DNA from: Pseudomonas sp. LBUM920
GTDB taxonomy: Bacteria > Pseudomonadota > Gammaproteobacteria > Pseudomonadales > Pseudomonadaceae
Direction: 5' to 3'
DNA length: 64,000 nucleotides
Assembly (NCBI RefSeq): GCF_003852315.1
Contig: NZ_CP027762.1
Coordinates: 5,933,501 to 5,997,500 of the forward strand
In this document: in pieces, positions 45,385 to 54,099 of the stretch
Position numbering within the stretch: the first letter of the stretch is position 1
Layout: every line of letters starts with the position of its first letter
The notes under the pieces: model-generated
Database searches by the model: none
Told to the model about the DNA's origin: nothing
Seen by the model: only the letters and a program-made list of their open reading frames with translations
Program-made: the position numbers and the translations under genes

Positions 45385-46746
45385 TCATTGCACCGCCTCC
45401 AGGTCAAACTGCACCTTGCGCTTGCCCACGCCATACCAATCCAGTTTGCGCGTCAGCACCATCACCGTGCCCAATAGCCCGAACAGCAACAGCGAGCCCA
45501 TCAGCAGCGCGTAATCCTCGGCACTGAGCAGCCCATACAACAGGCCATACAACGCCGCCAGCCCCGCCGAAAAGCCCAGCCCATGGGCAATACTGCGCAG
45601 CACGTGGCACACGTAGAAGCCGATCAACAACACACAGGCGCTCGCCGACAACAGGTACGCCGGGCCAAAGCCCATGTGCTCGGACAACGACAACAACAGC
45701 AGGTAAAAGAACGCCAGGGCAACGCCCACCAACGCGTATTGAATCGGGTGCACCGCCAGGTTCTTGAGCACTTCGAACAGGAAGAAGCCGGCAAACGTCA
45801 GGGCGATAAACAGCAGCGCGTATTTGATCGCACGGTCGCTCTTGAGGTACTGGTCCACCGGGTCGATGAAGTTCACGCCGAAGCTGCGGCTATTGAAGTC
45901 GTCACACACTTTGTCCCACTCACAGCCGCGCAGGGTTTCTTCCAGGTTGGTGGAGAAAAACGTGGTCTGCCAATTGGCGCTGAAGCCCTGCGCGCTGACC
46001 TCACGTTGGGCCGGCAGGAAGTTGCCAATGAAGCTGGGGTGCGGCCAATTCGATGCCAGTTTGACCTGGCTGATCTTGCCCACCGGCACCACTTGCAGCT
46101 GCTCGGTGCCTTGCAGGCGCAGGTCAAAAGCGAAGTCCAACGGCGCCGGCTTTTTGCTGTCTTGCTCGGGCAGCATCACGTGCACGCCCTCGCCCAGCCA
46201 CGCCACTTGAGTGCCTGGCGAGAACTCCAGGCGTTGGCTGCCCAGCTCCAGTTTCAGCGCATTTTCAATGCCGCGAATGTCACTGATACCCACCGCCAGA
46301 TACGCCGGGTCAAAGCGGTAATCGGCAAAGTTTTCCTTGATACCCAGTTGCTCCGGTAGCACAAACCGCCCGTTGATGCGGTTGTCGGCATGGAACAGCC
46401 GCGCCTGGTAAATGCCCCGCGAACGCAGCTCGGTTTGCACCTTGCCGTCGAGTTCAAACTGCTCCGGCAAGAAATACAGACGACCACGCACCTCGCTGAC
46501 TTGCTCGTAGCGCTCGTTGAGTTTTTCATTGAGCTTCCACTCCCGGACCGTCTTGCGATACGGCACCACCATCACCGGGCCGGTGAGGCGCTGGCTGTAA
46601 CTGGAGCTGCGGGCGATGTCCATCAGTACGCCATCGCGCAGTTGCTGGCGGTCGCTGATAATGCCGTTGATCATCAGCAACGGAATCAGCAACAGCAGAA
46701 TCAGTAGCGCAATCGCGCCAAGTTTGAAAAGCAGGCTGCGGTTCGT
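45385..46746 (-). CDS. creD: Inner membrane protein CreD, apparent ACG start
   Basis: CreD-family inner-membrane protein, about 453 residues: an N-terminal helix (LLFKLGAIALLILLLLIP), a large periplasmic domain, and six C-terminal helices from about residue 300. In Pseudomonas it is controlled by CreBC and linked to beta-lactam response and envelope maintenance. The expected N-terminus NRSLLFKLGA is preceded by ACG (46746-46744) 6 bases after GGGAG, where ATG is expected. The first ordinary start (TTG 46692) would cut into the signal-anchor helix. Confidence 0.85.
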   Translation of the reverse strand, partial: TNRSLLFKLGAIALLILLLLIPLLMINGIISDRQQLRDGVLMDIARSSSYSQRLTGPVMVVPYRKTVREWKLNEKLNERYEQVSEVRGRLYFLPEQFELDGKVQTELRSRGIYQARLFHADNRINGRFVLPEQLGIKENFADYRFDPAYLAVGISDIRGIENALKLELGSQRLEFSPGTQVAWLGEGVHVMLPEQDSKKPAPLDFAFDLRLQGTEQLQVVPVGKISQVKLASNWPHPSFIGNFLPAQREVSAQGFSANWQTTFFSTNLEETLRGCEWDKVCDDFNSRSFGVNFIDPVDQYLKSDRAIKYALLFIALTFAGFFLFEVLKNLAVHPIQYALVGVALAFFYLLLLSLSEHMGFGPAYLLSASACVLLIGFYVCHVLRSIAHGLGFSAGLAALYGLLYGLLSAEDYALLMGSLLLFGLLGTVMVLTRKLDWYGVGKRKVQFDLEAVQ

Positions 46747-46797
46747 AGGTCTCTCCCTGTTTTGATGGGCAGAGCGTGAACCGCGCAGATGGGAGAT

Positions 46798-48237
46798 TTA
46801 TGTGGGCAATGTGGAGACTGTGTGGAGATGCAGCACCACTTGCACGCCGCCTTGCACATTGCCGATCTGCAACGCGCCGCCGTGCAACTTCACCACTTCT
46901 TCCACGAAATTAAGGCCAAGGCCGGTGCTTTTGCGCCCGCTGGCCGGGCGTGGCAGCGAGTAGAAACGCTCACTCAGGCGCGGCAAGGCATATTCGGGAA
47001 TGGCGGCGGCCTGGTTGAACAGGCTGACCTGCACGTCGTTGTGCTGCGTGTGTGCGCTGAACCTCAAGGTGCCACCGGGCGGCGTGAAGTCCAGAGCGTT
47101 ATCGAGCAGATTACCCAAGGCCTGGCGCAGCAGGAACGGCTCGCCAAATACCTTCACATCCGCGGCAATCGCCTGTTCGACGTGCAAGCCGGCGCCTTCA
47201 ATGCGCGCGCACTGGGCCTTGAGTACCTCGTCCACCAAGGCTGCCAACGGCATGCTGACTTGCTCTTCCAGACCTTGGCGCTGCTCCACTTGGGCGAGGT
47301 TCAGCAGGCGCTCGATCAACTGTTGCAAGCGCGCGCTTTCATTGTCGATATTGCCGACGAAACGCTGCTGTTGCTCACGGGTCATGTCGCCCTGCAACAG
47401 CTCCGCCGCGCCACGAATTGCCGCCAGTGGGCTTTTCAGCTCGTGGGTCAATGTGTGCACGTAACGCTCGACGTAGGCCTTGCCCTCCAGCTGCGTGCGC
47501 ATGTGCTCGACGGCGGTGGACAGCTGCTTGAGCTCGCCGCCACGGTAATGCGGCAACTCGGCGCGCCGGCCTTCGCTCACAGCCTGGGCATACGCCGTCA
47601 GCCGATGCAGCGCCACGCTCAGCCACCACGACAATACTGCGCCGAGCAGCAGGCCGAGGATCACCAACCCGGCGCCGTACCACAGCAGCCGGTGCTCGGT
47701 ACGGTCGACATAGGGCTGCAACGAGCTGTTGGGCTTGGCCACGGTGACCACGCCGATGATCTGGCCGTTATCGCGGATCGGCGCGCCCACATGCATCACC
47801 GACGAGTTGGGGTCATCCAGTTCGCTTTTGGTCGACCGCGCGCCATATTCGCCGCGCAAGGTCAGGTACACATCGTTCCATTTGGAATAGTCCTGGCCGA
47901 CCGCCTCGCCCGTGGAATCGAGCAACACAATGCCCTTGGCGTCCGTCACGTAGATACGGTGGTTGACCTGGTTTTTCGGCAGGCCCCAAATGGTCGCGCC
48001 CGGCTGGCGGCTGCCGTAGGCCTTGAGCAGCTCCGGCCAGTGGCTTTGGCCGAGGGTGCCGTTCTTCACGTCCAGCCGCAGGATTTCGGCCAGCAGGTTG
48101 GCCGTGTCCACCAGGGTTTCTTCGGTGGACTGGCGCACGCCGGGGCGGATCTCTTTCATCACGGTGTTAAGCACGAAATAGCCGGTCAGGCCGATAAACA
48201 GCGCGTACACCAGAAAAATCCGCAGCCCCAGGCGCAT
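46798..48237 (-). CDS. creC: Sensor histidine kinase CreC
   Basis: 479-residue membrane sensor kinase: N-terminal helix (residues 7-24), periplasmic sensor domain, second helix near 185-205 (LLWYGAGLVILGLLLGAVLSWWL), HAMP region, H box HELKSPLAAIRGAAELL near 270, N box NLLDNALDFTPPGG and G box STGLGLNFVEEV. It phosphorylates CreB. In pseudomonads CreBC responds to penicillin-binding-protein inhibition. ATG 48237 overlaps the creB stop. Confidence 0.95.
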   Translation of the reverse strand: MRLGLRIFLVYALFIGLTGYFVLNTVMKEIRPGVRQSTEETLVDTANLLAEILRLDVKNGTLGQSHWPELLKAYGSRQPGATIWGLPKNQVNHRIYVTDAKGIVLLDSTGEAVGQDYSKWNDVYLTLRGEYGARSTKSELDDPNSSVMHVGAPIRDNGQIIGVVTVAKPNSSLQPYVDRTEHRLLWYGAGLVILGLLLGAVLSWWLSVALHRLTAYAQAVSEGRRAELPHYRGGELKQLSTAVEHMRTQLEGKAYVERYVHTLTHELKSPLAAIRGAAELLQGDMTREQQQRFVGNIDNESARLQQLIERLLNLAQVEQRQGLEEQVSMPLAALVDEVLKAQCARIEGAGLHVEQAIAADVKVFGEPFLLRQALGNLLDNALDFTPPGGTLRFSAHTQHNDVQVSLFNQAAAIPEYALPRLSERFYSLPRPASGRKSTGLGLNFVEEVVKLHGGALQIGNVQGGVQVVLHLHTVSTLPT

Positions 48238-48905
48238 CAGCTATGGCTCGGGCTGTAGCTGTAACCCAGGCCACGGTGGGTCTGGATCGGCTCGGCGTCG
48301 GCGGCCACGCTTCGCAGTTTGCTGCGCAGGCTTTTGATATGGCTGTCGATATTGCGTTCGTAGCCAGCGTCGGCAGGCACGCCCACCGCGTCGAGCAATT
48401 GCTCGCGGCTGAACACGCGTTCGGGTTGCTCGAGCAGGCTTTGCAGCAAGCGGAACTCATGACGCGTCAGGCTCAGAGCCTGACCACGGTAATGGATTTG
48501 CATGCGTTCCAGATCAACCTGGAACACGGCAGGCGCGGCGCCTGGACTGACACGCTTAAGGATGGCGCGCACCCGCGCCGCCACTTCCCTCGGGCTGAAC
48601 GGCTTGACCACATAATCGTCGGCACCGATCTCCAGGCCCACCACCCGATCAATCTCGGCATCCCGCGCGCTGAGGAACATCACCGGCACTTCACTGAAAC
48701 GGCGCAATTGCTTGCAGGTTTCAAAGCCGCTGATGTCCGGCAGGCCGATGTCGAGGATGATCAAGTCAGCGGGCGACTGGCGCTGATGGGCCAGCGCCTC
48801 CTGGCCAAGGCTCAGCCAGGTGGTGGTGAAGCCCTCGCCTTGCAGGGCGAAAATCAGCGTATCGGCTATCGCCGCTTCGTCTTCGACAATCAGGATATGC
48901 GGCAT
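48237..48905 (-). CDS. creB: Response regulator CreB
   Basis: 222-residue OmpR/PhoB-type regulator. Receiver domain with IVEDEAAIADTL, phospho-acceptor Asp in LIILDIGLPDISG and Lys in VVKPFSPREV; DNA-binding winged helix from about residue 130 (LTRHEFRLLQSLLEQPERVFSREQLLDAV, NIDSHIKSLRSKLR, IQTHRGLGYSY). First gene of creBCD. I did not find a full TTCAC-N6-TTCAC Cre tag in the window. Confidence 0.95.
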   Translation of the reverse strand: MPHILIVEDEAAIADTLIFALQGEGFTTTWLSLGQEALAHQRQSPADLIILDIGLPDISGFETCKQLRRFSEVPVMFLSARDAEIDRVVGLEIGADDYVVKPFSPREVAARVRAILKRVSPGAAPAVFQVDLERMQIHYRGQALSLTRHEFRLLQSLLEQPERVFSREQLLDAVGVPADAGYERNIDSHIKSLRSKLRSVAADAEPIQTHRGLGYSYSPSHS

Positions 48906-48914
48906 GTGGGTCCG

Positions 48915-49430
48915 TCAGCAGTCCGGTTTGTCAGCAGTGTAACGACGCGCCGGGTTCACCGCTGCGCCGAATTCACGCAGCGCCTTGGCGCCGATCAGCA
49001 GCGGGTAGTTGAAGCTGCTGCGGTCGGTGAGGTTGACCTCAACGGTGCGCTTGACGTTGCCCAGGCACATTTCCAGATCGATCACGGGGCGCTTGGCCAC
49101 GGTGGCTTCGTCCTTGTCATCGTCTTCGTCAGCGCGGCTTTTGATTTTGCTGATGCGCGAGACTTTGTGTTCGTAGACCTTGTTGGTCGCGTCCTTGCCG
49201 CCAAGGCGGAAGCGCACCCAATCGTCGCCATCACGGGTGAAGGTTTCGATGTCTCGGGCCGACAGCGAGGCGGTCAGCGCACCGGTGTCCATCTTGGCCT
49301 TGAAGGTTTCGCCGATCTCCGGCAACTGGATGTATTCGTAGCGACCGTAAAGGGTCGGTTCGGCGGCCAGGACAGGCTGGGCAGCCACAACAGGAAGAAC
49401 GAGGGCGAACGCGGCAAGGAGCAGTTTCAC
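48915..49430 (-). CDS. Exported retropepsin-like (RimK-linked) protease-family protein
   Basis: 171-residue protein of the family once called ATP-dependent zinc protease, now seen as retropepsin-like. Signal peptide residues 1-22 (LLAAFALVLPVVAAQPVLAA). The aspartic-protease-type motif KMDTGALTASLSA is at about 46-58. A charged insertion (KSRADEDDDKDEATVAKR) precedes the IDLEMCLG strand, and the end has NYPLLIGAKALREF. It lies 9 bases before creB and might share its transcript. Substrate unknown. Confidence 0.8.
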   Translation of the reverse strand: MKLLLAAFALVLPVVAAQPVLAAEPTLYGRYEYIQLPEIGETFKAKMDTGALTASLSARDIETFTRDGDDWVRFRLGGKDATNKVYEHKVSRISKIKSRADEDDDKDEATVAKRPVIDLEMCLGNVKRTVEVNLTDRSSFNYPLLIGAKALREFGAAVNPARRYTADKPDC

Positions 49431-49600
49431 GAAGTGATTTCCTCGAAAGAAGTAGGCGGATTCTAGACCGCAAAGGCAGCACTTAGTTAGGTCTCAACCA
49501 TACCCGGAATATTGTGAAACATTCGTCCAGCGATTTGCGAGTTGGCCTCTAGACTCAGCTTGCTTATCATGGCCCGCCCACAGGATTGCAAGAGTTACTT

Positions 49601-50488
49601 ATGCGCCGCCTGCTCACCGGCTGTTTCGTCACACTGCTGCTATTGCTCAACACCCTGGTGCTGTTCGGGCCGTTGATGCTGTTTGCCCTGCTCAAGCTGG
49701 TGGCGCCCGGGCGCTATCGCGACTATGCCTCGTGGGCGGTGATGTGGATCGCCGAGACCTGGGCTGAAATCGACAAGCTGATTTTTTCGCTGTGCATCCC
49801 CACCCAATGGGACATCCGCGGTGGCGCGCAGCTACGTGGCGACACCTCTTACCTGGTGATCAGCAACCATCAGTCCTGGGTCGACATTCCGGCGCTGATC
49901 CAGGCGCTCAACCGGCGCACGCCGTTCTTCAAATTCTTCCTGAAAAAAGAGCTGATCTGGGTGCCCTTCCTCGGCCTGGCCTGGTGGGCGCTGGATTACC
50001 CATTCATGAAGCGCTACACCAAGGCATTCCTGGCCAAGCACCCGGAGCTGGCAGGCCAGGACCTGAAAATCACCAAACAAGCCTGCGAGCTGTTCAAGCG
50101 CCAGCCGGTGACCGTGGTGAATTACCTGGAAGGCACGCGGTTCAACGCGGCCAAACACAAGCAGCAGGACTCACCGTATGCCCGGTTGCTCAAACCCAAG
50201 GCGGGCGGTGTGGCGTTTGTGCTGGCAGCGCTGGGTGAACAGCTGGATGCGGTGCTCGACGTGACCGTGGTCTATCCGCAGCAAAAAATTCCGGGGTTTT
50301 GGGATTTGATCAGCGGCGCGGTGCCCAAAGTGATCATCGACATTCGCACCCGTGAACTCGACCCGGCGCTATGGCAGGGCGATTACGAGAATGATCCGGC
50401 CTTTCGCCAGACCGTCCAGAACTGGGTGAACCAGCTCTGGAGGGAGAAGGACGCGCGCATCACACACCTGCGCGCGGAGCCTATTTAG
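49601..50488 (+). CDS. PlsC-family acyltransferase
   Basis: 295-residue inner-membrane acyltransferase of the LPLAT/YihG type. N-terminal helix (residues 3-35), catalytic motif NHQSWVD (HX4D) near residue 88, KKELIWVPFLG, and EGTR near 180. It probably acylates a lysophospholipid or related lipid. ATG 49601 is preferred to a TTG at 49586 lacking proper spacing. Its stop overlaps the tail-to-tail stop of the next gene by 4 bases. Confidence 0.88.
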   Translation: MRRLLTGCFVTLLLLLNTLVLFGPLMLFALLKLVAPGRYRDYASWAVMWIAETWAEIDKLIFSLCIPTQWDIRGGAQLRGDTSYLVISNHQSWVDIPALIQALNRRTPFFKFFLKKELIWVPFLGLAWWALDYPFMKRYTKAFLAKHPELAGQDLKITKQACELFKRQPVTVVNYLEGTRFNAAKHKQQDSPYARLLKPKAGGVAFVLAALGEQLDAVLDVTVVYPQQKIPGFWDLISGAVPKVIIDIRTRELDPALWQGDYENDPAFRQTVQNWVNQLWREKDARITHLRAEPI

Positions 50489-51057
50489 CTGCCAGTGCCC
50501 CAGGCCGAGGCGAGTTTGCCCAGCACCGACTCGTTGGCGCCCTGGCCACCCAGGTATTGCAGGATCACCGGCGCAAACTTGCCGATCATGCTGTTATCCA
50601 TGCCCAGCGCGCTGAAGGCGGTGTTCAGGTCGTTGGTGTTCTTCACGTTACCCAGCACGCTGTCCAGGCCGCTGGTTTTGCTGCCGCCGCTCTGGCCGAG
50701 CATCCCGCTCAAGGCGCCGAGGCTGCCCAGAGAGTTGCTCCCCGAGAGTTTGTCCAGGCCGGGCACGCTTTTGCCCAATTGCGAATAGTCGGTGCTGCTC
50801 AATTGGTTCTTGGCCAGGCCCAACATGGCGCCAGTGCCGCCGACGGCTTGTTCAGGGGTGACGTTCAGTTGCGAAGTCAGGGCGCTCAGCAGGCCTGCGG
50901 TCTGGGAACTTGGCGCTGCAGCAGCCGCCTTGTTGTTGCTGCCCTGGGCGCCGGAAACGGCGTTGGCCACGTCACCGAGGCTGAAACCTGCGGCAAACAC
51001 CGGGCTGGCGGCCACGGTCATCAGGCAGGACAGGGCAAAACCGCGTGAAATCTTCAT
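50485..51057 (-). CDS. DUF2780-family exported protein
   Basis: 190-residue protein with a signal peptide (residues 1-22, FALSCLMTVAASPVFA). The mature part is rich in Gly, Ser, Leu and Asn with repeated short helices (LLSALTSQLNVTPEQAVGGTGAMLGLAKNQLS; LGSLGALSGMLGQSGG; VILQYLGGQGANESVLGKLASAWG), typical of DUF2780. ATG 51057 has AGAGG 8 bases upstream. Function unknown. Confidence 0.85.
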   Translation of the reverse strand: MKISRGFALSCLMTVAASPVFAAGFSLGDVANAVSGAQGSNNKAAAAAPSSQTAGLLSALTSQLNVTPEQAVGGTGAMLGLAKNQLSSTDYSQLGKSVPGLDKLSGSNSLGSLGALSGMLGQSGGSKTSGLDSVLGNVKNTNDLNTAFSALGMDNSMIGKFAPVILQYLGGQGANESVLGKLASAWGTGS

Positions 51058-51151
51058 CAAGACAACCTCTGAATGTAGGAGCTAAAAGCAGGCGTTGGAC
51101 TGACAGTCCCGAAGGATTGTTCCCACCTGAAGATTAGTTCAGAAAAAGCTG

Positions 51152-51178
51152 CATCCAAATTACCCGCCCGCGCGTATA
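51152..51178 (+). promoter_or_regulatory. Possible ECF-type promoter of the sigma/anti-sigma pair
   Basis: GCATCC followed after about 17 bases by CGTATA resembles SigK-type ECF promoters (-35 CATCC, -10 CGTATA), upstream of an ECF sigma gene, as expected for autoregulation. Low certainty. Confidence 0.35.
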
Positions 51179-51208
51179 CCCAGCATGCACCGCTCGGAGT
51201 CGGATGGA

Positions 51209-51835
51209 ATGAATGCTCAAGCTGGACTACCCTCTGCCTACCGTGCGCAGTCCCGTCGCCCTCGTTCGAGAGCCTGGAGAAGCCCTATTTCGATCAACGA
51301 TGCTGACCCGTTGCAGCCCCTGCTGGCGCAGTGCGCCCTGGGCAACCGCCAAGCGTTCGAGACCCTCTACCGCAGTGTTTCGCCACGCCTGCACGGTGTT
51401 GCGTTCCGGTTCATGGGGCGCAAGGACCTGGCTGAAGAAGTCCTGCAGGAAGCCTTTGTGCGCATCTGGTACAACGCTTCGCGCTACGAGGCGCACCTGG
51501 CGGCGCCGATGACCTGGATGGTGAATATCACCCGTAACCTGGCCATCGACCAGTTGCGCAAGCACCGTGAACAGCCCTTGGCCGATGGCCAGCAGGACGC
51601 AATGCTTGACGACAGCCCCAGCGCCCACGAGCAACTCGACAGCGAGCGCGAGGCCCGCGCCCTGAACCGCTGCCTCGACACGCTTGATGGCATGCAGCGC
51701 CAATCGATCACCGTGGCTTACTTCCAGGGCCTGTCGTGCTCGGAATTGGCCGACCACTTGGCGGCGCCCCTGGGCTCGGTCAAATCCTGGATTCGCCGCG
51801 GCATGGAGCGCCTGCGCAGGTGCCTTGAATCATGA
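51209..51835 (+). CDS. ECF sigma factor (SigK-like)
   Basis: ECF sigma factor. Region 2: FETLYRSVSPRLHGVAFRFMGRKDLAEEVLQEAFVRIWYNA; region 4: LDGMQRQSITVAYFQGLSCSELADHLAAPLGSVKSWIRRGMERLRRCLE. The start is unclear: ATG 51185 or 51209 give an Arg-rich N-terminus that does not look like the family, while family-like sequence begins near 51290 and an ATT codon (51287) has GGAG 7 bases upstream. The stop overlaps the anti-sigma start (ATGA). Confidence 0.85.
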   Translation: MNAQAGLPSAYRAQSRRPRSRAWRSPISINDADPLQPLLAQCALGNRQAFETLYRSVSPRLHGVAFRFMGRKDLAEEVLQEAFVRIWYNASRYEAHLAAPMTWMVNITRNLAIDQLRKHREQPLADGQQDAMLDDSPSAHEQLDSEREARALNRCLDTLDGMQRQSITVAYFQGLSCSELADHLAAPLGSVKSWIRRGMERLRRCLES

Positions 51836-52509
51836 ACTACCAAACCACCGCCCTGCGCCGCGCCCTCGCCGCCGACTACGCGATCGGCCTGATGCCGGCT
51901 ACCGCCCGTCGGCGCTTCGACGCCCTGTTATTGGAAGACGCTGCGCTGCGCGTCGAACTCGGCCATTGGCAGGATGCCCTCGCCAGCCTGACCGGCGCGC
52001 TGCCCGAACGGCCGGTGCCCGATCATGTGTGGGCAGGCATCAAGGCACGGATCGAGCCGCAAGTGCTGCATGTGCCGGCGAAGAAACCGTTCTGGATGAA
52101 CGTGCGTCTGCTGGCGGCTGCCTGCGCAGTCGTGGTCGCCGTGTTGGTCGGAGTGCTTTATCAGCGTGATATCGGCGCCGAGTACAACGCCACGCTGGTC
52201 GCGGCTAACCAGCAACCGGCAATGCAAATCCAGGCGTTTGGCGATCACCTGCAAGTGGAGCCGCTGACGTTGGCGGCGGTAGAGCCGACGCGCGCGCTGG
52301 AACTGTGGGTCATTGCGCCCGGTGGCAAACCGGTTTCTCTGGGGTTGGTGCCCAGCTCGGGTAAAGGCCGAATCCAGCTGAGCAAGGAACAGCAAGCGCT
52401 GCTGGCTGCACCCGTGACCCTCGCCGTCAGCCTGGAGCCGCAAGGCGGCTCGCCGACCGGGCAGCCAACCGGACCGGTCCTGTACCAAGGCGCACTGGCC
52501 TCTCGCTGA
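51832..52509 (+). CDS. Anti-sigma factor (RskA-like)
   Basis: 225-residue anti-sigma factor. N-terminal cytoplasmic domain (LAADYAIGLMPATARRRFDALLLEDAALR), one transmembrane helix near residues 88-107 (VRLLAAACAVVVAVLVGVLY) and the periplasmic RskA C-terminal domain (LELWVIAPGGKPVSLGLVPSSG; VTLAVSLEPQGGSPTGQPTGPVLYQG). It should hold the sigma factor of 51209-51835 inactive until an envelope or redox signal. Confidence 0.92.
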   Translation: MNYQTTALRRALAADYAIGLMPATARRRFDALLLEDAALRVELGHWQDALASLTGALPERPVPDHVWAGIKARIEPQVLHVPAKKPFWMNVRLLAAACAVVVAVLVGVLYQRDIGAEYNATLVAANQQPAMQIQAFGDHLQVEPLTLAAVEPTRALELWVIAPGGKPVSLGLVPSSGKGRIQLSKEQQALLAAPVTLAVSLEPQGGSPTGQPTGPVLYQGALASR

Positions 52510-52523
52510 CACCATTCGATACC

Positions 52524-52611
52524 TGTGGGAGCTGGCTTGCCTGCGATAGCGGTGGTCGGCCAAGGATAGGTCAACAGGCCCGCCGCCATCGCAGGCAAGC
52601 CAGCTCCCACA
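52524..52611. repeat. REPIN (GAGCTGGCTTGCCTGCGAT type)
   Basis: Arms TGTGGGAGCTGGCTTGCCTG and CAGGCAAGCCAGCTCCCACA, 14 bases after the anti-sigma gene. Confidence 0.9.
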
Positions 52612-52673
52612 TTTTGATCGTCGTCGGCCAAACGACTTGCTCACGGCGCTTGCAGACTTAAGCACTCGATGCA

Positions 52674-52701
52674 AAAAGGGCGACCCATGGGTCGCCCTTT
52701 T
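52674..52701. terminator. Bidirectional terminator after fdhA
   Basis: A perfect 28-base palindrome, AAAAGGGCGACCC joined to its complement, with T ends on both strands; lies 15 bases beyond the fdhA stop and 165 beyond the anti-sigma stop. Confidence 0.9.
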
Positions 52702-52715
52702 GTTTGGCCTAAGTT

Positions 52716-53915
52716 TTACGCCGCACTGAACAGCTTATGCGGATCAATCACAAACTTCTTCGGCACACCGGCATCGAACTCGCCGTACCCACGCGGTGCG
52801 TCATCCAGGCTGATGACCTGCACACCAACAATTTCAGCAATGTTGATGCGGTCCCACATGATTGCCTGCATCAGCTGGCGGTTGTACTTCATCACTGGGG
52901 TTTGGCCAGTGTGGAAGCTGTGGGATTTAGCCCAGCCCAGACCGAAGCGAATGCTCAGGCTGCCCATTTTCGCGGCGGCATCGACGGCGCCTGGGTCTTC
53001 GGTGACGTACAGGCCAGGGATACCGATTTTGCCCGCCACGCGGACCACGCCCATCAACGAGTTGAGCACGGTGGCCGGTGCTTCTGCCTTGGCGCCTTCA
53101 TGGCCGTGGCCACGGGCTTCGAAGCCCACCGCATCGACGGCGCAGTCAACTTCGGGCTCGCCCAGCAGTGCGGCGATCTGTTCGTGCAGCGGCGTGTCTT
53201 TGGACAGGTCGGCAATTTCAAAGCCCTGCGCCTTGGCGTGTGCCAGGCGAATCGGGTTGACGTCGCCGATGATCACCACAGCGGCGCCCAGCAACCGCGC
53301 CGAAGCGGCCGCGGCCAGGCCAACCGGGCCGGCGCCGGCGATATACACCGTGCTGCCCGGACCAACGCCAGCGGTGACGGCGCCGTGATAGCCGGTTGGC
53401 AGGATGTCGGAGAGGCAGGTCAGGTCGCGAATTTTCTCCATGGCCTTGTCGCGGTCCGGCAGTTTCAGCAGGTTGAAGTCGGCGTACGGCACCAGCACGT
53501 ATTCGGCCTGGCCGCCGGTCCAGTCGCCCATGTCGACATAACCGTATGCACCACCGGCACGGGCCGGGTTGACGGTCAGGCACACGCCGGTGTGTTGTTC
53601 CTTGCACGAGCGGCAGCGGCCGCATGCGACGTTGAACGGCACCGAGACCAGGTCGCCGATTTTCAGGTTTTCGACGTCGCTGCCCTTCTCGATCACTTCG
53701 CCGGTGATTTCGTGCCCCAGGACCAGGCCGGTCTGGGCAGTGGTACGGCCGCGCACCATGTGTTGGTCGGAGCCGCAGATGTTGGTGGAGACCACGCGCA
53801 GGATGACGCCGTGCTCAATCTTCCTGCCACGGGGGTCCTGCATTTTGGGATAGTCGATTTTCTGTACTTCGACCTTGCCGTTGCCGAGATACACGACACC
53901 ACGATTACCAGACAT
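52716..53915 (-). CDS. fdhA: Glutathione-independent formaldehyde dehydrogenase
   Basis: Zinc- and NAD-dependent dehydrogenase (399 residues) oxidising formaldehyde to formate without glutathione. Catalytic zinc segment STNICGSDQHMVRG (Cys47 area), GHEITGEV, structural-zinc cysteines CGRCRSCKEQHTGVC near 98-112, and Rossmann motif GAGPVGLAAAASARLLGAAVV. It is the last gene of the minus-strand sarcosine cluster and removes formaldehyde made by sarcosine oxidase. Confidence 0.95.
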   Translation of the reverse strand: MSGNRGVVYLGNGKVEVQKIDYPKMQDPRGRKIEHGVILRVVSTNICGSDQHMVRGRTTAQTGLVLGHEITGEVIEKGSDVENLKIGDLVSVPFNVACGRCRSCKEQHTGVCLTVNPARAGGAYGYVDMGDWTGGQAEYVLVPYADFNLLKLPDRDKAMEKIRDLTCLSDILPTGYHGAVTAGVGPGSTVYIAGAGPVGLAAAASARLLGAAVVIIGDVNPIRLAHAKAQGFEIADLSKDTPLHEQIAALLGEPEVDCAVDAVGFEARGHGHEGAKAEAPATVLNSLMGVVRVAGKIGIPGLYVTEDPGAVDAAAKMGSLSIRFGLGWAKSHSFHTGQTPVMKYNRQLMQAIMWDRINIAEIVGVQVISLDDAPRGYGEFDAGVPKKFVIDPHKLFSAA

Positions 53916-54020
53916 GCTTTCACCTCGCTGTTGTTTTTATGGAACCGCGTTGCCCAGGCAGGCAGCGCGTTTAAGTGCTCGGGTTACAGATGCTGTGTTT
54001 GCGTTGTTTGTCAGGGCCTC

Positions 54021-54091
54021 ATCGGGGGCAAGCCCCCTCCCACATTTGACTGCATTCACCTATCAAAGGTAGGAGGGGCCTTGCCCCCGAT
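54021..54091. repeat. REPIN (GGGGGCTTGCCCCCGAT type)
   Basis: Inverted arms ATCGGGGGCAAGCCCCCT and a diverged GTAGGAGGGGCCTTGCCCCCGAT, between purU and fdhA. Confidence 0.85.
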
Positions 54092-54099
54092 GGAGTCAG

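Noticed and set aside
46740..46800. Cre tag (TTCAC-N6-TTCAC) before creD
   Set aside because: Only one TTCAC half is seen; the second half reads CCCAT.
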